64,000 nt of DNA from Isoetes taiwanensis. Its lineage: Eukaryota > Streptophyta > Lycopodiopsida > Isoetales > Isoetaceae. Under the pieces are notes generated by a model, which saw nothing but the letters and a program-made list of their open reading frames with translations, was not told where the DNA came from and ran no database searches. Every line of letters begins with the position of its first letter. The stretch's first letter is position 1. Position numbers and translations under genes: made by a program. The stretch covers positions 40,413,841-40,477,840 of the forward strand of contig JAJEKV010000002.1 of assembly GCA_021234155.1 (NCBI GenBank), written 5' to 3'. Shown piece by piece: positions 35,156-45,365 of the stretch.

Positions 35156-35887
35156 TTAGTTTTTCTTGTCAGTAGTTTCATCGCCATCTGCAGCAACATA
35201 CTCCTTCTTGCTCCTTTCTAACCTTGTTAGAAAGTAAAGAACACCAAAAATCAGGCTGTAGATTCCATACCTTCCAACTTGTTCGAGGCATCTTTCTTGC
35301 CATGATTTTGTGAAATGCAGCAACATAATAGTGGAGGCCAAACAGTAGCACAATGATCCACTGGAGTACTGCGCGGAATCTTGAGGCCAAACAGTAGCAC
35401 AATGACGCCACAAGATCAATTGATTGTATAACAAGATAGAAAATATAGCCAAAAGCTTGCAGCAGTTGCAGAAATGTACAACTGGACTGGAAGGGGAGAT
35501 CTTATAGAAAAATGCTATGATGTCAAAGCCAATGAGCAGGGATGCCAATACAAGCATGGCGAAGTATACAGTCAGATATAGGTTGATAATCACAAGAATT
35601 TTCTGTATAGAAAGCATTGCTCTGATATTTTCAAACAAATAAAGAACCAACATGAGTGGCATTAAGAGAAGTCCATATGAAATCACGGAAGCTACTAAAG
35701 GAGCAAGCTGTTCCCCAAGCAGAGGCAAAATGCCTCTCGTAATGTGCTGGTTGGCAAATGCCAAGTAATCTTTGGATTTGTTTGATATCCTTTCAATCTC
35801 AGGACGCAACTGTTCTGCAACTTGATTGTCTGGCTCCCTCCAGGTCTCTCTGTTTCTCATGACTTTGCAAAAGGCAGTATACTTCAT
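35156..35887 (-). CDS. Multi-pass membrane protein, 3' exon(s); family unknown
   Basis: A 243-codon minus-strand frame with hydrophobic segments at about residues 57-90 (PLVASVISYGLLLMPLMLVL), 98-125 (ILVIINLYLTVYFAMLVLAS), 140-160 and 210-225 (YGIYSLIFGVLYFL), then a polar Lys/Glu tail ending TTDKKN. The frame starts just after an acceptor-like TATGACTAG, so 35887 is probably an exon boundary rather than a true start. An upstream minus-strand exon may end at 36850 (KMKRG before GTACGTAA). Between residues 160 and 205 the amino-acid sequence looks out of frame: the alternative frame gives a better membrane helix (QWIIVLLFGLHYYVAAFHKI). A 49-bp-spaced duplication at 35334/35383 probably caused the shift. 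I do not recognise the family. Confidence 0.5.
   Translation of the reverse strand: MKYTAFCKVMRNRETWREPDNQVAEQLRPEIERISNKSKDYLAFANQHITRGILPLLGEQLAPLVASVISYGLLLMPLMLVLYLFENIRAMLSIQKILVIINLYLTVYFAMLVLASLLIGFDIIAFFYKISPSSPVVHFCNCCKLLAIFSILLYNQLILWRHCATVWPQDSAQYSSGSLCYCLASTIMLLHFTKSWQERCLEQVGRYGIYSLIFGVLYFLTRLERSKKEYVAADGDETTDKKN
35334..35405. repeat. 23-bp direct repeat spaced 49 bp inside the membrane protein gene
   Basis: GAGGCCAAACAGTAGCACAA and the next three bases occur at 35334 and 35383. The 49-bp spacing is not a multiple of three, so this duplication alone changes the downstream frame by one base. Confidence 0.9.
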
Positions 35888-35989
35888 CCCTAGTCATACA
35901 TTTTTCATGGTGTACAATAATTTTAGCACCAAGGGTGTCACCAAGCTGGTGAGTTTCAGACAATGTACCAATCGCCCCATATGTAATCT

Positions 35990-36806
35990 GGAATCATATT
36001 GCTGCATTGTTGCCACAGGATTCTGGTCCACAGATTGAGGTAGTCATATGGGGTTGCCATCAGGATATCCAGCCAGGGCGGTTTGTGTCTTCTGTGTATA
36101 AATTGCTTGTGCATTCTGAAATCCTGCCTCCATCTAATAGATGGCATCTTCAGGTCCCTCAGCCACAATGGAAAAGTGTTTGGATATGGGTATGGGATAA
36201 GCTGCTTCACCCCAAAGTAGTAGTTTTGTGGTGGCAAGTGATCCATAGATGCCTCAGAGTCAACAGGTTAGTCCATAAAATGGATAATCGGATTTGAGCT
36301 CGCCCTTTATGCCAACAAAGGGTTGAGAGTATTGAGCATTTTTTTTTCTTGTGTGAGAGGCTTGGCGGGCATGGTCTTGGTTGTTGACCCTTTTTGGCAC
36401 GTCTCGATCTAGCCCGGCAAATCTTGCTTGCTATCTATCCCGATGCTTGGCCCAAACAACGGAAACGAGCTTTTCATCTCGCATGTGGTGGCTTTTATGG
36501 TCAATCGGAAGAGAAGGAGGTTGTTTATCTTTAAGGGCATAGATACTGCAGATGAGGTTGTTCTTCAGTGGGCGCAAGATAAAATTGTTATGGCTTACAA
36601 TTGTCCTTCTCTTGATCAAGAGAAGAAAGTACTGATCTGGCATACTTACCTTCAGATTCATTCTTTTGCATAGGCAGGTGGTTGTGCTCAGTTGGATCGG
36701 TTTGTCCACTGGGGTTATAATCCTGTCTTTGCATTTATGTTGCTCTGGTTTCTAGTTGGTGAATAAAGCTTGACGTCCTTCAAAAAAAAAAAAAAAAAAA
36801 AAAAAA
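35990..36806 (+). mobile_element. 5'-truncated LINE 3' end with poly(A) tail
   Basis: The plus strand carries a C-terminal reverse-transcriptase zinc-binding region: GRFVSSVYKLLVHSE near 36078, WIWVWDKLLHPKVVVLWWQV near 36180-36240, then ARPLCQQRVESIEHFFFLCE near 36299-36358 (the Cys/His segment CxxxxxxxxxHxxxxC). A further frame (36428-36673) has KRRRLFIFKGIDTADEVVLQ. The element ends with GAATAAAGCTTGACGTCCTT and a 25-base poly(A) run (36782-36806). Stops break the frame. This is a classic 5'-truncated LINE insertion. It lies antisense to, and probably within an intron of, the membrane protein gene. I could not identify a target-site duplication. Confidence 0.78.
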
Positions 36807-36849
36807 GGACCATGCATTTACTTATTGTTATGTTTATTGCCAGAAGAAA

Positions 36850-37095
36850 AAATTACGTACCTCTTTTCATTTTCACCTCTTTCACAACACTGATACTCAC
36901 ATATGGCCTGGCATTTGAAATGCTTTGGTTAGGTGTTCCAAATAAATGCATAAAGGTAAGAGTTCGCACCGTAGAAGGACTTTCCATTGAATGTGAGAAA
37001 AAAACCAAAACGGTAGACATGGCAGATGAAGGAGTCAGAATCCTTAGCGTGCCTTGATTTAGCCATTCTCTCGTGTAATGGCATGCATCGAACAT
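36850..37095 (-). CDS. Possible upstream exon of the minus-strand membrane protein gene
   Basis: A minus-strand open stretch reads LTPSSAMSTVLVFFSHSMES, then ARPYVSISVVKEVKMKRG, and ends exactly at a good donor (GTACGTAATT, 36846-36855). An acceptor-like CTTCGCAG occurs near 37105. It may belong to the membrane protein gene at 35156-35887, which would place the LINE in the intron between them. Evidence is only splice-site and frame logic; no family is recognised. Confidence 0.3.
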
Positions 37096-37109
37096 GGCCT
37101 GCGAAGCAG

Positions 37110-39215
37110 ATCCATTGTTGTCTCGACAGATTTCATATGCTCATTCATGTACCAATTGTTAGAAATTCTTCATTATGCTTACGAACAGAAAGGCAAGGAA
37201 GGCTCCCAACTCACTGCCTCCGTTTGAATACATATAGCTTTAAGGCAAAATCGATGGCATAATCTGTACCATCCCATCCAGGCCTAGTTACCAGATTTGT
37301 ATGTGTTTGATCCTAAAACTGCCGCAGAATCCCCATAGAAAAGCGCCTGCGAAGGAATGGGCTGGATGACCGAGCACTTACAGGCACCAGCCAGTTTTTA
37401 GCAGTCACCAGTATATGCTAGGCATATGCCGACATATACCTGGATATGCCCACATACCCACATAAACGAGGGTTTGCCCCCCTAGGGGCAACCCAAAAAA
37501 AATGCTTTCGTATTTTATGTATATCTTTCCATGATCTTGTGTTTCTTGTTTTTCTTGGGAAGCTTCGAGAGCGTAGAGGAGTTCCTAATCAAAACACGTG
37601 TCCTCTCGCCACAGTTCTAAGAAAGATGACGAGGAAAACATAAGCCCAAAAAACAAAAAGGGGGGTGTTGCGCACAGGGGTTGTCCTCTGGTGACCTAAG
37701 AACGTGTTTTCATGTCGCTTGATTGGCCATTTTGTGTTGGGTCTTTTCTGTTTAATATTGAGCTGTTTGAATGATATGAACACAAGATTCTGTTTTCTTA
37801 ACCTATTCTATTCTATTCTATTCTTAACCCAGAAGTTTTGAGATTTATTTTTTTGAATTCTACATGTTCCTAACCGTTTCATTGGGCTCAATGGTTTAAT
37901 GTTAGGGGTACTCAAGCCATACACATGGCAAGGACAAACAAACAGTGGATTGGCCTTGCTCCAGTCCATCTAGATCCAAACACACAAAAGCTCTACTGCT
38001 ATATTGCTACCATAACTGCTCTCTAATTGTCTACCATGGCTATTGTAACATCAAAAGCAAAACATAGAAGCATTTTGGACATATTTATTTTCTAACCTTC
38101 TCTGTTTTCGCTCCTCTATATTGGGAATACAAGAGAAGCAATAGAGTGTAGTGGAAAAATAGATGCCAGTGCTAGAGACATAGACACCGTGCAAAATAAA
38201 ATATACAAGCCATCCCAACAGCCAAATAGTTTGCTACTGCACTTATGCCTTCCCTGCTAAATCCCCTCTTTGCTAAAACCCATGCTTTGCACCCTACTCT
38301 TTTGGCTTCGAGCTTTAACCTCTGCTTCTACAGAAAGAGGACTATGAATTTATAAATAAGGTCTAGATTCAAATAAAAAACGTGCCCTGCATTTTAGAGA
38401 GGTAGTTATACGCAAAAAAAACATATGCTTTGCTTCCCAGATGAGATTTACGTTTAAAAGACTTTCAACATAAAGAAATTGCCCGCTAATCGTCATGTTC
38501 ACAATGATGCCTTTTGAACTCCTGGACCACATCGATAGAAAAATCTCAAATATAGAGTTGATGTCCACATTGTTTCTTTTCTAAGCTACTGGAATTGGCT
38601 GGAAGCAAAAGCTTTGGGTTCAAGCTTTTTCATTTGAATGGCATAGTGACACAGGCCCAAAAACGACGAATCAACAAATTTTTGGGTGTAATCTGAAGCA
38701 AAAGTTTTCCTTATCAAAATGCATCTGCATAAGCTCTTGATCAGCTAGAAATAGGGGAATGTTATTTATTCAAATTATGTACAATTGTGCCTTTTAAACT
38801 TCTATTTGTGATTAAAACTTTTTTTTTTCCAAACCAAAAAATTTCAAAAAATCATTTGCAAATATAATAACCCAAATATGATAATCCCTCTCCGCATTCG
38901 CATATCAAAAGAGCCCTTTCAATACATGCATAATTTTTTTCTCCTCCTGCCAACCTCCCCCTCACGACTTTAAATAGAGTGCAATACACACAATCTATAC
39001 TCATATATGCCATATATGTATGTTTCCATAAAAAATAAACCACATAAAGTTCAACCAGTGTAGTTGTATGGCTTGTATAATGTGAACCCCCATTGAGTTG
39101 CAGTTGCTGCAACTAGAAGGCCGCACCACTCGTGGTTGTGACTGCCTCGCTGCAGAAACATACCTAAGTTATGGCTTATAAGGTTTGGAATATCTGGTTA
39201 TGTGTTTTATCTTGT
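37110..39215. other. Intergenic, no gene recognised
   Basis: AT-rich sequence with frequent stops. A short TTCTA pentamer run (37803-37825) is the same pentamer family as the larger arrays at 56.6 and 62.6 kb. The sequence GGTTGCCCTCCATGG near 32338 has a faint counterpart GGGGTTGTCCTCTGG near 37677, which hints at a shared dispersed repeat. Nothing else stands out. Confidence 0.45.
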
Positions 39216-39223
39216 TTCTGGAA

Positions 39224-39540
39224 TCAGACCTCCTCATACCTTTCCAACAAGTATATCCACATATCTGCCGCTGTTTTATTCTGAATTTCGAGCATGAGGT
39301 CTCCACTAAGTTTGGCCATGATGATGGCTCTTGTCCTTTCTCCTCTCTCTTCTTCTGCTGTAGAATCAGCTTCTTCACTACCAGATTCCTTTTTCACCAT
39401 GATTTTCAGTGCTACCGGAGTACCGGGCTCTTTGCCCTTTCCCTTAACCTTCTTCCTTGAAACTGCCGTGTCTACAATATCCCAGAGCTTATCCACCTTT
39501 AAAGCTTGCATAATTTTAGCCTTCCACAGCTGGAATCAAT
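39224..39540 (-). mobile_element. Ty1/Copia-type gag fragment
   Basis: The minus strand encodes KIMQALKVDKLWDIVDTAVS, a Lys/Glu-rich linker, then ERTRAIIMAKLSGDLMLEIQ and NKTAADMWIYLLERYEEV. The W-K-x-K-M/I...LWDIV start and the ...A-x-x-I-x-x-x-L...A-x-x-x-W-x-x-L-x-x-x-Y end are the signature of the UBN2/Copia gag polypeptide of plants. It stops at 39224, and no protease, integrase or reverse transcriptase follows, so this is a truncated relic. Confidence 0.75.
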
Positions 39541-39896
39541 TTCTCCATCAAATATCTCGGTGCTATTCAGGTAGGTTAATGCAAGTCTGCTTGCCATCTT
39601 CTCGATTTACCTTTCAATCCGATAGCCCAAGCTTCTGTTGCAGCAATATCAAATTGCCTCCACGACCTTTCCTAATGCAGCAATCAGTTCTGCCTTGATG
39701 CCAATCCGCGTCCTCCTTGTCTTCGGCAGTCTGCAATCGTTCCTTCACCTTCTGCACTACTCAGATCGCTACCCAACCTTTTTCTGGCTCGTGCTTTTTA
39801 TCTTCTGTATAGTCGGTTTGGGGATCTCACCTTCAATCTGGACAGATAAACCAAAAACATATGATGGTTTTATCTATTCCCGATTTGGGTTGGACT

Positions 39897-40320
39897 TCAA
39901 TGGAAACCTCCCCAACCTTCCATGGAAACCTCCCCAACTTTCCCTGGAAACCTTCCCCATTTTAAACCTCCCTGCTTTCCATGGAAACCTCCCCAACTTT
40001 CCTTGTACGACCTGGGGAGGTTTCCATATTAGAAAACAGGGGAGGTTTCCATGGAAACCTCCCCAACTTTCTGGGAATGACCTAGGGAGGTTTCCAATTA
40101 AGAAAACTGAGGATGTTTCCACGGAAAGGTAGGGAGGTTTCCATCAAAAAATAAACGAAGCCCCTCCTAAATTTGCACGAAGACCAAGATTTGCCCTCCC
40201 GTGCGTCTTAATGAGGAGGCACCATCCCTCGGTGGTTGCGAAAATTAATTACTATTTTTTTTTATAAATACTTTATGGAAACCTCCCCAACTTTCCAAAG
40301 GAACTAGGGGAGGTTTCCAT
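39897..40320. repeat. Array of palindromic GGAAACCTCCCC / GGGGAGGTTTCC motifs
   Basis: The 12-mer GGAAACCTCCCC and its reverse complement occur about a dozen times with small variants in 420 bp. Several are fused head to head through CCATGG. The clearest is a perfect 26-bp palindrome at 40039-40064. Spacers often contain AACTTTCC. The array ends just upstream of two TATA boxes and a gag ORF, so it may be the U3/promoter part of a retroelement. Confidence 0.85.
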
Positions 40321-40328
40321 AAAATGTC

Positions 40329-40350
40329 TATAAAAGCTCACATATAAAAG
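40329..40350 (+). promoter_or_regulatory. Tandem TATA boxes (TATAAAAG twice)
   Basis: TATAAAAGCTCACA is repeated with 14-bp spacing at 40329 and 40343, directly downstream of the palindromic array and about 180 bp upstream of the gag-like frame. A plausible core promoter of a retroelement LTR. Confidence 0.5.
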
Positions 40351-40499
40351 CTCACAAGTTTATCCTCATAGAGAGCTATTTCTTCAAGTGAATCGTCCTT
40401 ATGAGTTATTTCTTCATCCATGATTCATCTATTCGTTGTGAGTTCCATATATGCAGATGAACAGGCTGAGCTTTTGCTTACAGTTGTGCTCCAATTGCA

Positions 40500-40970
40500 C
40501 ACCCTGCAATCCAGAAAGGAGACAAAGTGCAGGATATCTTTCGGAAATTCAGAATTCTGTTCCATGACCTGGAAGGAGCTGGTGCGGCATACTCAGAGCA
40601 AGCCAAGGTAAATGCTATCACAAGAGCATTTCAGAATTCTTTTAAGGATGTTGCTAGATTAACGAAGCGCACAGCCAAGACGCTAGATGAGGCCATTGAG
40701 GCCATAAGAACTGAATTAGAACAAGAGTTGGTAGCAGAACAAATTCAAAGGGTGCAACAATTTGAGCAGCAGCATGAAGAAGAGCAACCTGTTGCCTTGT
40801 ACACAGGAGAAAGGGGACATGGTCGTGGAAGAGGCCGAGGAAGAGAGAGCAGACAATGTTATGGATGTGAAGAATATGGCTACATAAAAGTGGAATGCCC
40901 CAATAGAGGGAAGCGGAGCCGAGGACGCGGATGCGGATCATGGGGGAGAGCACGAGCTTCCTGGGTGTGA
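40500..40970 (+). mobile_element. Retroelement gag with mutated CCHC zinc knuckle
   Basis: A 147-codon frame from 40527 begins MQDIFRKFRILFHDLEGAGA and continues through a Glu/Gln-rich helix and an RGHGRGRGRGRE basic stretch. The zinc-knuckle-like CYGCEEYGYIKVECPNRG follows near 40855-40910. The spacing is that of CX2CX4HX4C, but the histidine is replaced by tyrosine. Such basic-plus-knuckle ends are typical of retrotransposon gag nucleocapsids. No protease or pol follows. Confidence 0.65.
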
Positions 40971-41670
40971 GCGAAGAAGCTGACAGTAAGACACAACCAA
41001 AATCGATCGTTGGAGCATTAACGGATCAAGAAGTAAGTAAAATCAATTCTTGGTTTGAACAAATTAGAGAACACCAAGTTGCTCTTAAAGTTTATTTTTG
41101 GGATCGATTTAAGTTATCATAACTATTGATTTAGGATTGTAGTTCACTATGATTTTCGACAATCGATCGATATATTCAAAAGGATTATATTAGATGCAAT
41201 CTTTTGCAGGATCGATTTAAGTATCCAAGCTATTGACTTAGGGTTTTAATCTGTTAGGATCTTTTGAAAGGTTGATTTCAATCTTGATTATTGATTAAAA
41301 AAGACATTAAGTTGTTATAAGATACTTTTGCAAGAAGGCTAAATTATTTGATATTTCATCATGTTGCTAGCCTTGCACCTTGGTCTGCCCACAGCTCTCC
41401 GGGGAGACTAAGCAGAAAGCGAGGCCATGAGTGCTAGTCACTCGACACTAGCGAGAGAGTACTGATGAAGCTCGCTAGTGAGGACTTGACATTGGTCATG
41501 TCAAGTTGCACCTAAATGAAGGTCGCCTCATGAGCTAGAGACCAGTAGCTCAGGGATGCCACAACATGCTATTTTGGGTTTTGGTTCGATACGTAGGTTC
41601 TGCACCCGTGGATCCTAAGGCATTTGTGTTATGTAATTAAGTATTAATCGGTGTCGGGCGAAGGACCGTC
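40971..41670. other. Non-coding retroelement-like sequence between gag relic and PBS
   Basis: Near-repeats of GATCGATTTAAGT(T)AT and ATTGA(T/C)TTAGG occur at 41102-41145 and 41210-41250. The rest up to the primer binding site is probably the leader of a minus-strand LTR element. No gene is seen. Confidence 0.4.
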
Positions 41671-41674
41671 ACAG

Positions 41675-41686
41675 CTCTGATACCAC
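41675..41686 (-). promoter_or_regulatory. tRNA-iMet primer binding site of an LTR retrotransposon
   Basis: GCTCTGATACCA on the plus strand is TGGTATCAGAGC on the minus strand, the classic plant primer binding site complementary to initiator tRNA-Met. It places a 5' LTR at higher coordinates and the element body at lower coordinates on the minus strand. Confidence 0.75.
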
Positions 41687-42080
41687 TGTGACGCTCCCCG
41701 AATCCATATGATGCTTCCATCGTATAAATACGGGAAATTCCCCTCCCATGGCGAATCCATCACCACGGAAAGGCCCTCCGTCTAACTCGGGCCACTTGTG
41801 ATGGCCAAGTGTTCGGGTGAAGGACACGGAGGTGTCATTCGTCCCACGCCTTCTATGGGAATCCTATATGGCGGAAGCATACATACATGTTAGCACCTGG
41901 CAATAATACAAATAAATAATATACCACCACGAAGAATGGCCCATCATCATTAATACAAATAACAATAGAATAGCAACGTAACAAAGGAAGATGGATGGAC
42001 GTATAATGATAGTTCTCTTTCTGTTCCTCCCATGTTGTATGGGGAAAAGGGGGGTAGAGACCTAAAGGCCATCTAGAAGT
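41687..42080 (-). mobile_element. Probable 5' LTR remnant next to the PBS
   Basis: The minus-strand sequence just before the PBS ends GGGGAGCGTCACAG. By position it should be the 3' end of a 5' LTR. The outer LTR boundary and a partner LTR were not found in the window, so extent and completeness are guesses. Confidence 0.4.
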
Positions 42081-42479
42081 CCACCTCTAAATAAAATATT
42101 CTGCAGCATGGTATAAGCAACAGAGGATGGTCCCATGAATCAAGACCTTCTGATGCGGCCATGCCAAAACTGTAACCTAACAAATCAAGAAACCAAATTA
42201 TGAGCATGTTTAGATTTTCTTTCTGTATTAGAGTTGCAACACGATAGACGTTTGGGAGAACTAGATGGAATGGAGCTTTCTTATTATTGAATTGGAACAA
42301 TAAGAGAATTCAATTGCTTCCTTATTGCCAGCTTGAATCTATTAGATAAATTCAAGCCTTTTTATATCAGATTGGGACCACGTTGTTGAAGCCATCCCAC
42401 AAGGCCACTGCTATTGTCACCATATCATGCCACTAAGCAAAGCACGGCCTAATGTGCTTAGAATATAATTTTGCCTACC

Positions 42480-42830
42480 CTAACGCCATCCTTTTGCATT
42501 TTCTGAAAACAATCTAAGACAAGAAAATGTTTGCCATGTTCTGCACACCCTGAAATCATGACCCCAACATACCACATTCAGAGTTTGTACACCTTCCAAG
42601 ACATCATGCGATTCTTCTAAGCTTCTGCATTTTGCTTACATAGTAGTAATAACATCAAACTCAATTCCACTTCCAAGAACCCAATGATGGATTTCCCTTC
42701 ATTCTTGGAGAGCACCTGTCATGCTACATCCTTCAAGAACAACAAGATAAACCATCTCTGATGCCTGAAAGTTGTATTTTGCTATGTAGAAGGGCATCTG
42801 CACCACTCCCAAGTTTAGCATGGATTCCAC
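42480..42830 (-). pseudogene. Strongly decayed PPR fragment
   Basis: The minus strand reads through several frames as NVVCWGHDFRVCRTWQTFSC near 42530-42590. Upstream (42650-42800) are ADALLHSKIQLSGIRDGLS-like sequence and a shifted CSMTGALQE(R/K)-like stretch. Order and composition match PPR repeats and resemble the relic at 33.6-34.4 kb, including a Phe/Cys-rich linker. No frame is open for more than about 30 codons. Confidence 0.5.
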
Positions 42831-43443
42831 GGATCACTCATTTATACGCATGTGCTATAGCCCCTAAAAAGGTCCTAGAATATCTAGCATGCAAATGTAT
42901 GGTTACATAGGAAGAGACTGTTCAAGGAAAAATGTGCTACACATATACTTCTTCATGTCAGACAACAAGTAACCTTCACGAGTAGTTTTAGGGCACCTGA
43001 AAATTATATTAAATTAAATTTGTTAACCTTGCAATGAAGTGGAAGCCAGTGATTCCCCCTGCGACCGTGTACTCATCCAGACGTTGATGGAAAGGAGGAA
43101 CAAAAACCTCGTTCCTTTCCCTCGACATTTTAGTTTCTTGTTATTTCGACATGACTCCCCCATTTTCCTCAAAGTTTTGGGATTTGAAGAAAATATCCTC
43201 GAGCAAAAAATCCCACTACATTTTCAACTACTTTTTTAGTTAGAAATTAAATTTTTTGAGACACTATGTTGTGCTTGCGCCAGCTCATATGCCAAATTCT
43301 AGCCCTACCCTTGGGGATCAAGGGGGCAGTTTGAGATCCGACTGGAAAAGGGTTTAGGGCTTTTGTGGTGTTGAAATGCTAAAAGTTTTATAGCTTTCGT
43401 GCTATGCAAATTCGATGGCTTTCGTTTCGTGCTGCAGATTATA

Positions 43444-44781
43444 ATGCACTGGAAAATACCCGTGGCACGATGGGCGATAAATTGTGCTTCAGCCAACGCC
43501 AGATGCAGAAATCCTCGGTTTCCCTCGTTACCAAGAGCATTGCCAGACTTGCACGAACCATCGAAGGAGACTAATAAGCATGCAGAGGTAAAACATGATT
43601 TTTTTTCGGAGGATGTCTTAGCTTCTAGTAGATTGTTTTTCAGGGATTTCGGTTTGGATGAAAGGGAATTTCAAGTGTTGGTAAAAGCAGTACCTGAAAT
43701 CCTCAAGCCAGGTTTGAAAGATGATTTAACTCCCCTTGTATGCAAGCTAAATCGATGCAATGTGAGACAGAAAGGCCTAAAATATCTTGTAAGGCGTCAT
43801 GGAAAGCTTCTTGCTGTGTGGCACAAGTCTAGATTGCAGGAGAATATTGATTATCTTTACAGCATTGGGCTTAATGAAGAACAAATCGGAAAAACTGTAC
43901 GACACTGGCCTGCTATATTGGTCCAGAAAGTGGAGGAGCTAATGCTAGGAGTTACATTTCTTAAAGAAATAGGCATAAGCCAAGAGAATATCAGTTATGT
44001 TGTTTGCATGTATCCATGCGTTCTTCACTACAATATTGATGGCGTATTGCGGCCAAAGGTCAATTATTTTCAAACACTTGGATTGGAAAGATGCGACATT
44101 GCCAAAATGATAGAATGTTTTCCAATTCTTCTTGGGCATAGCGTCGAATTGAATATCAAACCAGCAGTGGCAATTCTGAAAAAAGCGGGGTTGGAGGGAA
44201 CTGTCCTTGCAAAGTTTATAAGTAGCTTCCCATATATTTTTGGAATGAATAATAACAAGGTAAAAGAAATTTTATCTGTTCTGAAAGGTTTCCATGACAA
44301 TCCAGTATCGCTCGCGAAAGCTTTGTGCTGGGGATGTGAGCATGGGGTAGATGCTTTGAAACATAAGTTCCAATTTTTGGAGAATCAGGGTCTTTCTGCA
44401 GCTGATGTGGAAAGCATAATCAAGGCAGAGCCTCATGTACTCAGGGTTGAAAATAACGTCTTGCAAATGAAGATAGAGTTCGCACTGAATATTATTGGAT
44501 GTTCTGTTAATGAACTCGTCAATAATCCATCTTATTTTAATAGAAATGTTATGGAAAGGGTGAAGATAAGATTCAGATGGCTTTACTTTCTAAAGACAAA
44601 GGAAGTTTATAAGCGTAAAATACGCCTTTGGAACTTGGTAAACCTTCGGGAGCATCTTTTCCTAAAATATTATGTGAAACCATATCCTCAATGGGAACAT
44701 GGCTACGAGTCATCCAAGCCAGGAAGATTACAACCAGATGTTAAAAATGCAGGACTAAAAGGTGGAATGCAGGTTTCTTAA
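43444..44781 (+). CDS. mTERF family protein, organelle-targeted
   Basis: Single-exon intact gene of 445 codons from the ATG at 43444 (an in-frame ATG at 43399 would add 15). mTERF proteins bind nucleic acids in mitochondria or plastids and act in transcription, splicing or translation. The body contains at least seven tandem mTERF helix-turn-helix repeats with the leucine/proline signature, for example LNEEQIGKTVRHWPAILVQK, ISQENISYVVCMYPCVLHYN, LERCDIAKMIECFPILLGHS, LEGTVLAKFISSFPYIFGMN and LSAADVESIIKAEPHVLRVE. The N-terminus is basic with Ala/Arg/Ser, as expected for a transit peptide. Lack of introns and length near 450 fit plant members. Which organelle and target cannot be told. Confidence 0.88.
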   Translation: MHWKIPVARWAINCASANARCRNPRFPSLPRALPDLHEPSKETNKHAEVKHDFFSEDVLASSRLFFRDFGLDEREFQVLVKAVPEILKPGLKDDLTPLVCKLNRCNVRQKGLKYLVRRHGKLLAVWHKSRLQENIDYLYSIGLNEEQIGKTVRHWPAILVQKVEELMLGVTFLKEIGISQENISYVVCMYPCVLHYNIDGVLRPKVNYFQTLGLERCDIAKMIECFPILLGHSVELNIKPAVAILKKAGLEGTVLAKFISSFPYIFGMNNNKVKEILSVLKGFHDNPVSLAKALCWGCEHGVDALKHKFQFLENQGLSAADVESIIKAEPHVLRVENNVLQMKIEFALNIIGCSVNELVNNPSYFNRNVMERVKIRFRWLYFLKTKEVYKRKIRLWNLVNLREHLFLKYYVKPYPQWEHGYESSKPGRLQPDVKNAGLKGGMQVS

Positions 44782-45362
44782 GAACTTGAGATGTATCTGT
44801 TAAGTTAAAGATGGAGACCAGAAGAATATGTTCTAGCTGATTCTGATATCATGCCTTGGCAGAGGAAAACAAGCCATCCTATCTTAGATCAGTTCTGAGG
44901 ATCAAGTGCAACATTTCTCACTCGCACTCTAAAATGTGTGTTGGGACAGAACAAAATGCAGTTCCAAGGCCTTGAGTGAAACAGACTTTACCTTTTCAGA
45001 CAATGTTAGGATAAGAACATCAAAGTTACCTAATTCCAGGCAGTAATAGAACCTATCTTTGGCAGGATAAGAACGTCAAGGTAAGTGGATCACCGTTCTT
45101 GCATCTTCTTGAATCATTCTTGTCAAGAATGACAAATCGCCCCTCCAAAACCTAGTTCCAGGCAGTAATAGAATCTATCCTTTTGTAATGGGCTTACGCC
45201 GGGTAGTCATACCTACGATGTGGCTTCTTAGTGGTATTGTAACGTCACATATTCTAGGTTCGGTGCACAAGTGCTGCCCAATTGTTGCATTTTCTTGCCC
45301 TTTGAGAGCCTATAATTCCAGGATAGTGGTTTTGCACTTTTTTGAAGATCTTTTGTCAACTC
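44782..45362. other. 3' flank of the mTERF gene with short direct repeats
   Basis: CAGGCAGTAATAGAA(C/T)CTATC occurs near 45038 and 45160, and GGATAAGAAC(A/G)TCAA near 45010 and 45065. No gene is present. Confidence 0.55.
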
Positions 45363-45365
45363 TTA

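Noticed and set aside
34518..35159. Short plus-strand ORFs between the PPR relic and the membrane protein gene
   Set aside because: They have no family signature, mixed composition and overlap frames on the other strand of equal length.
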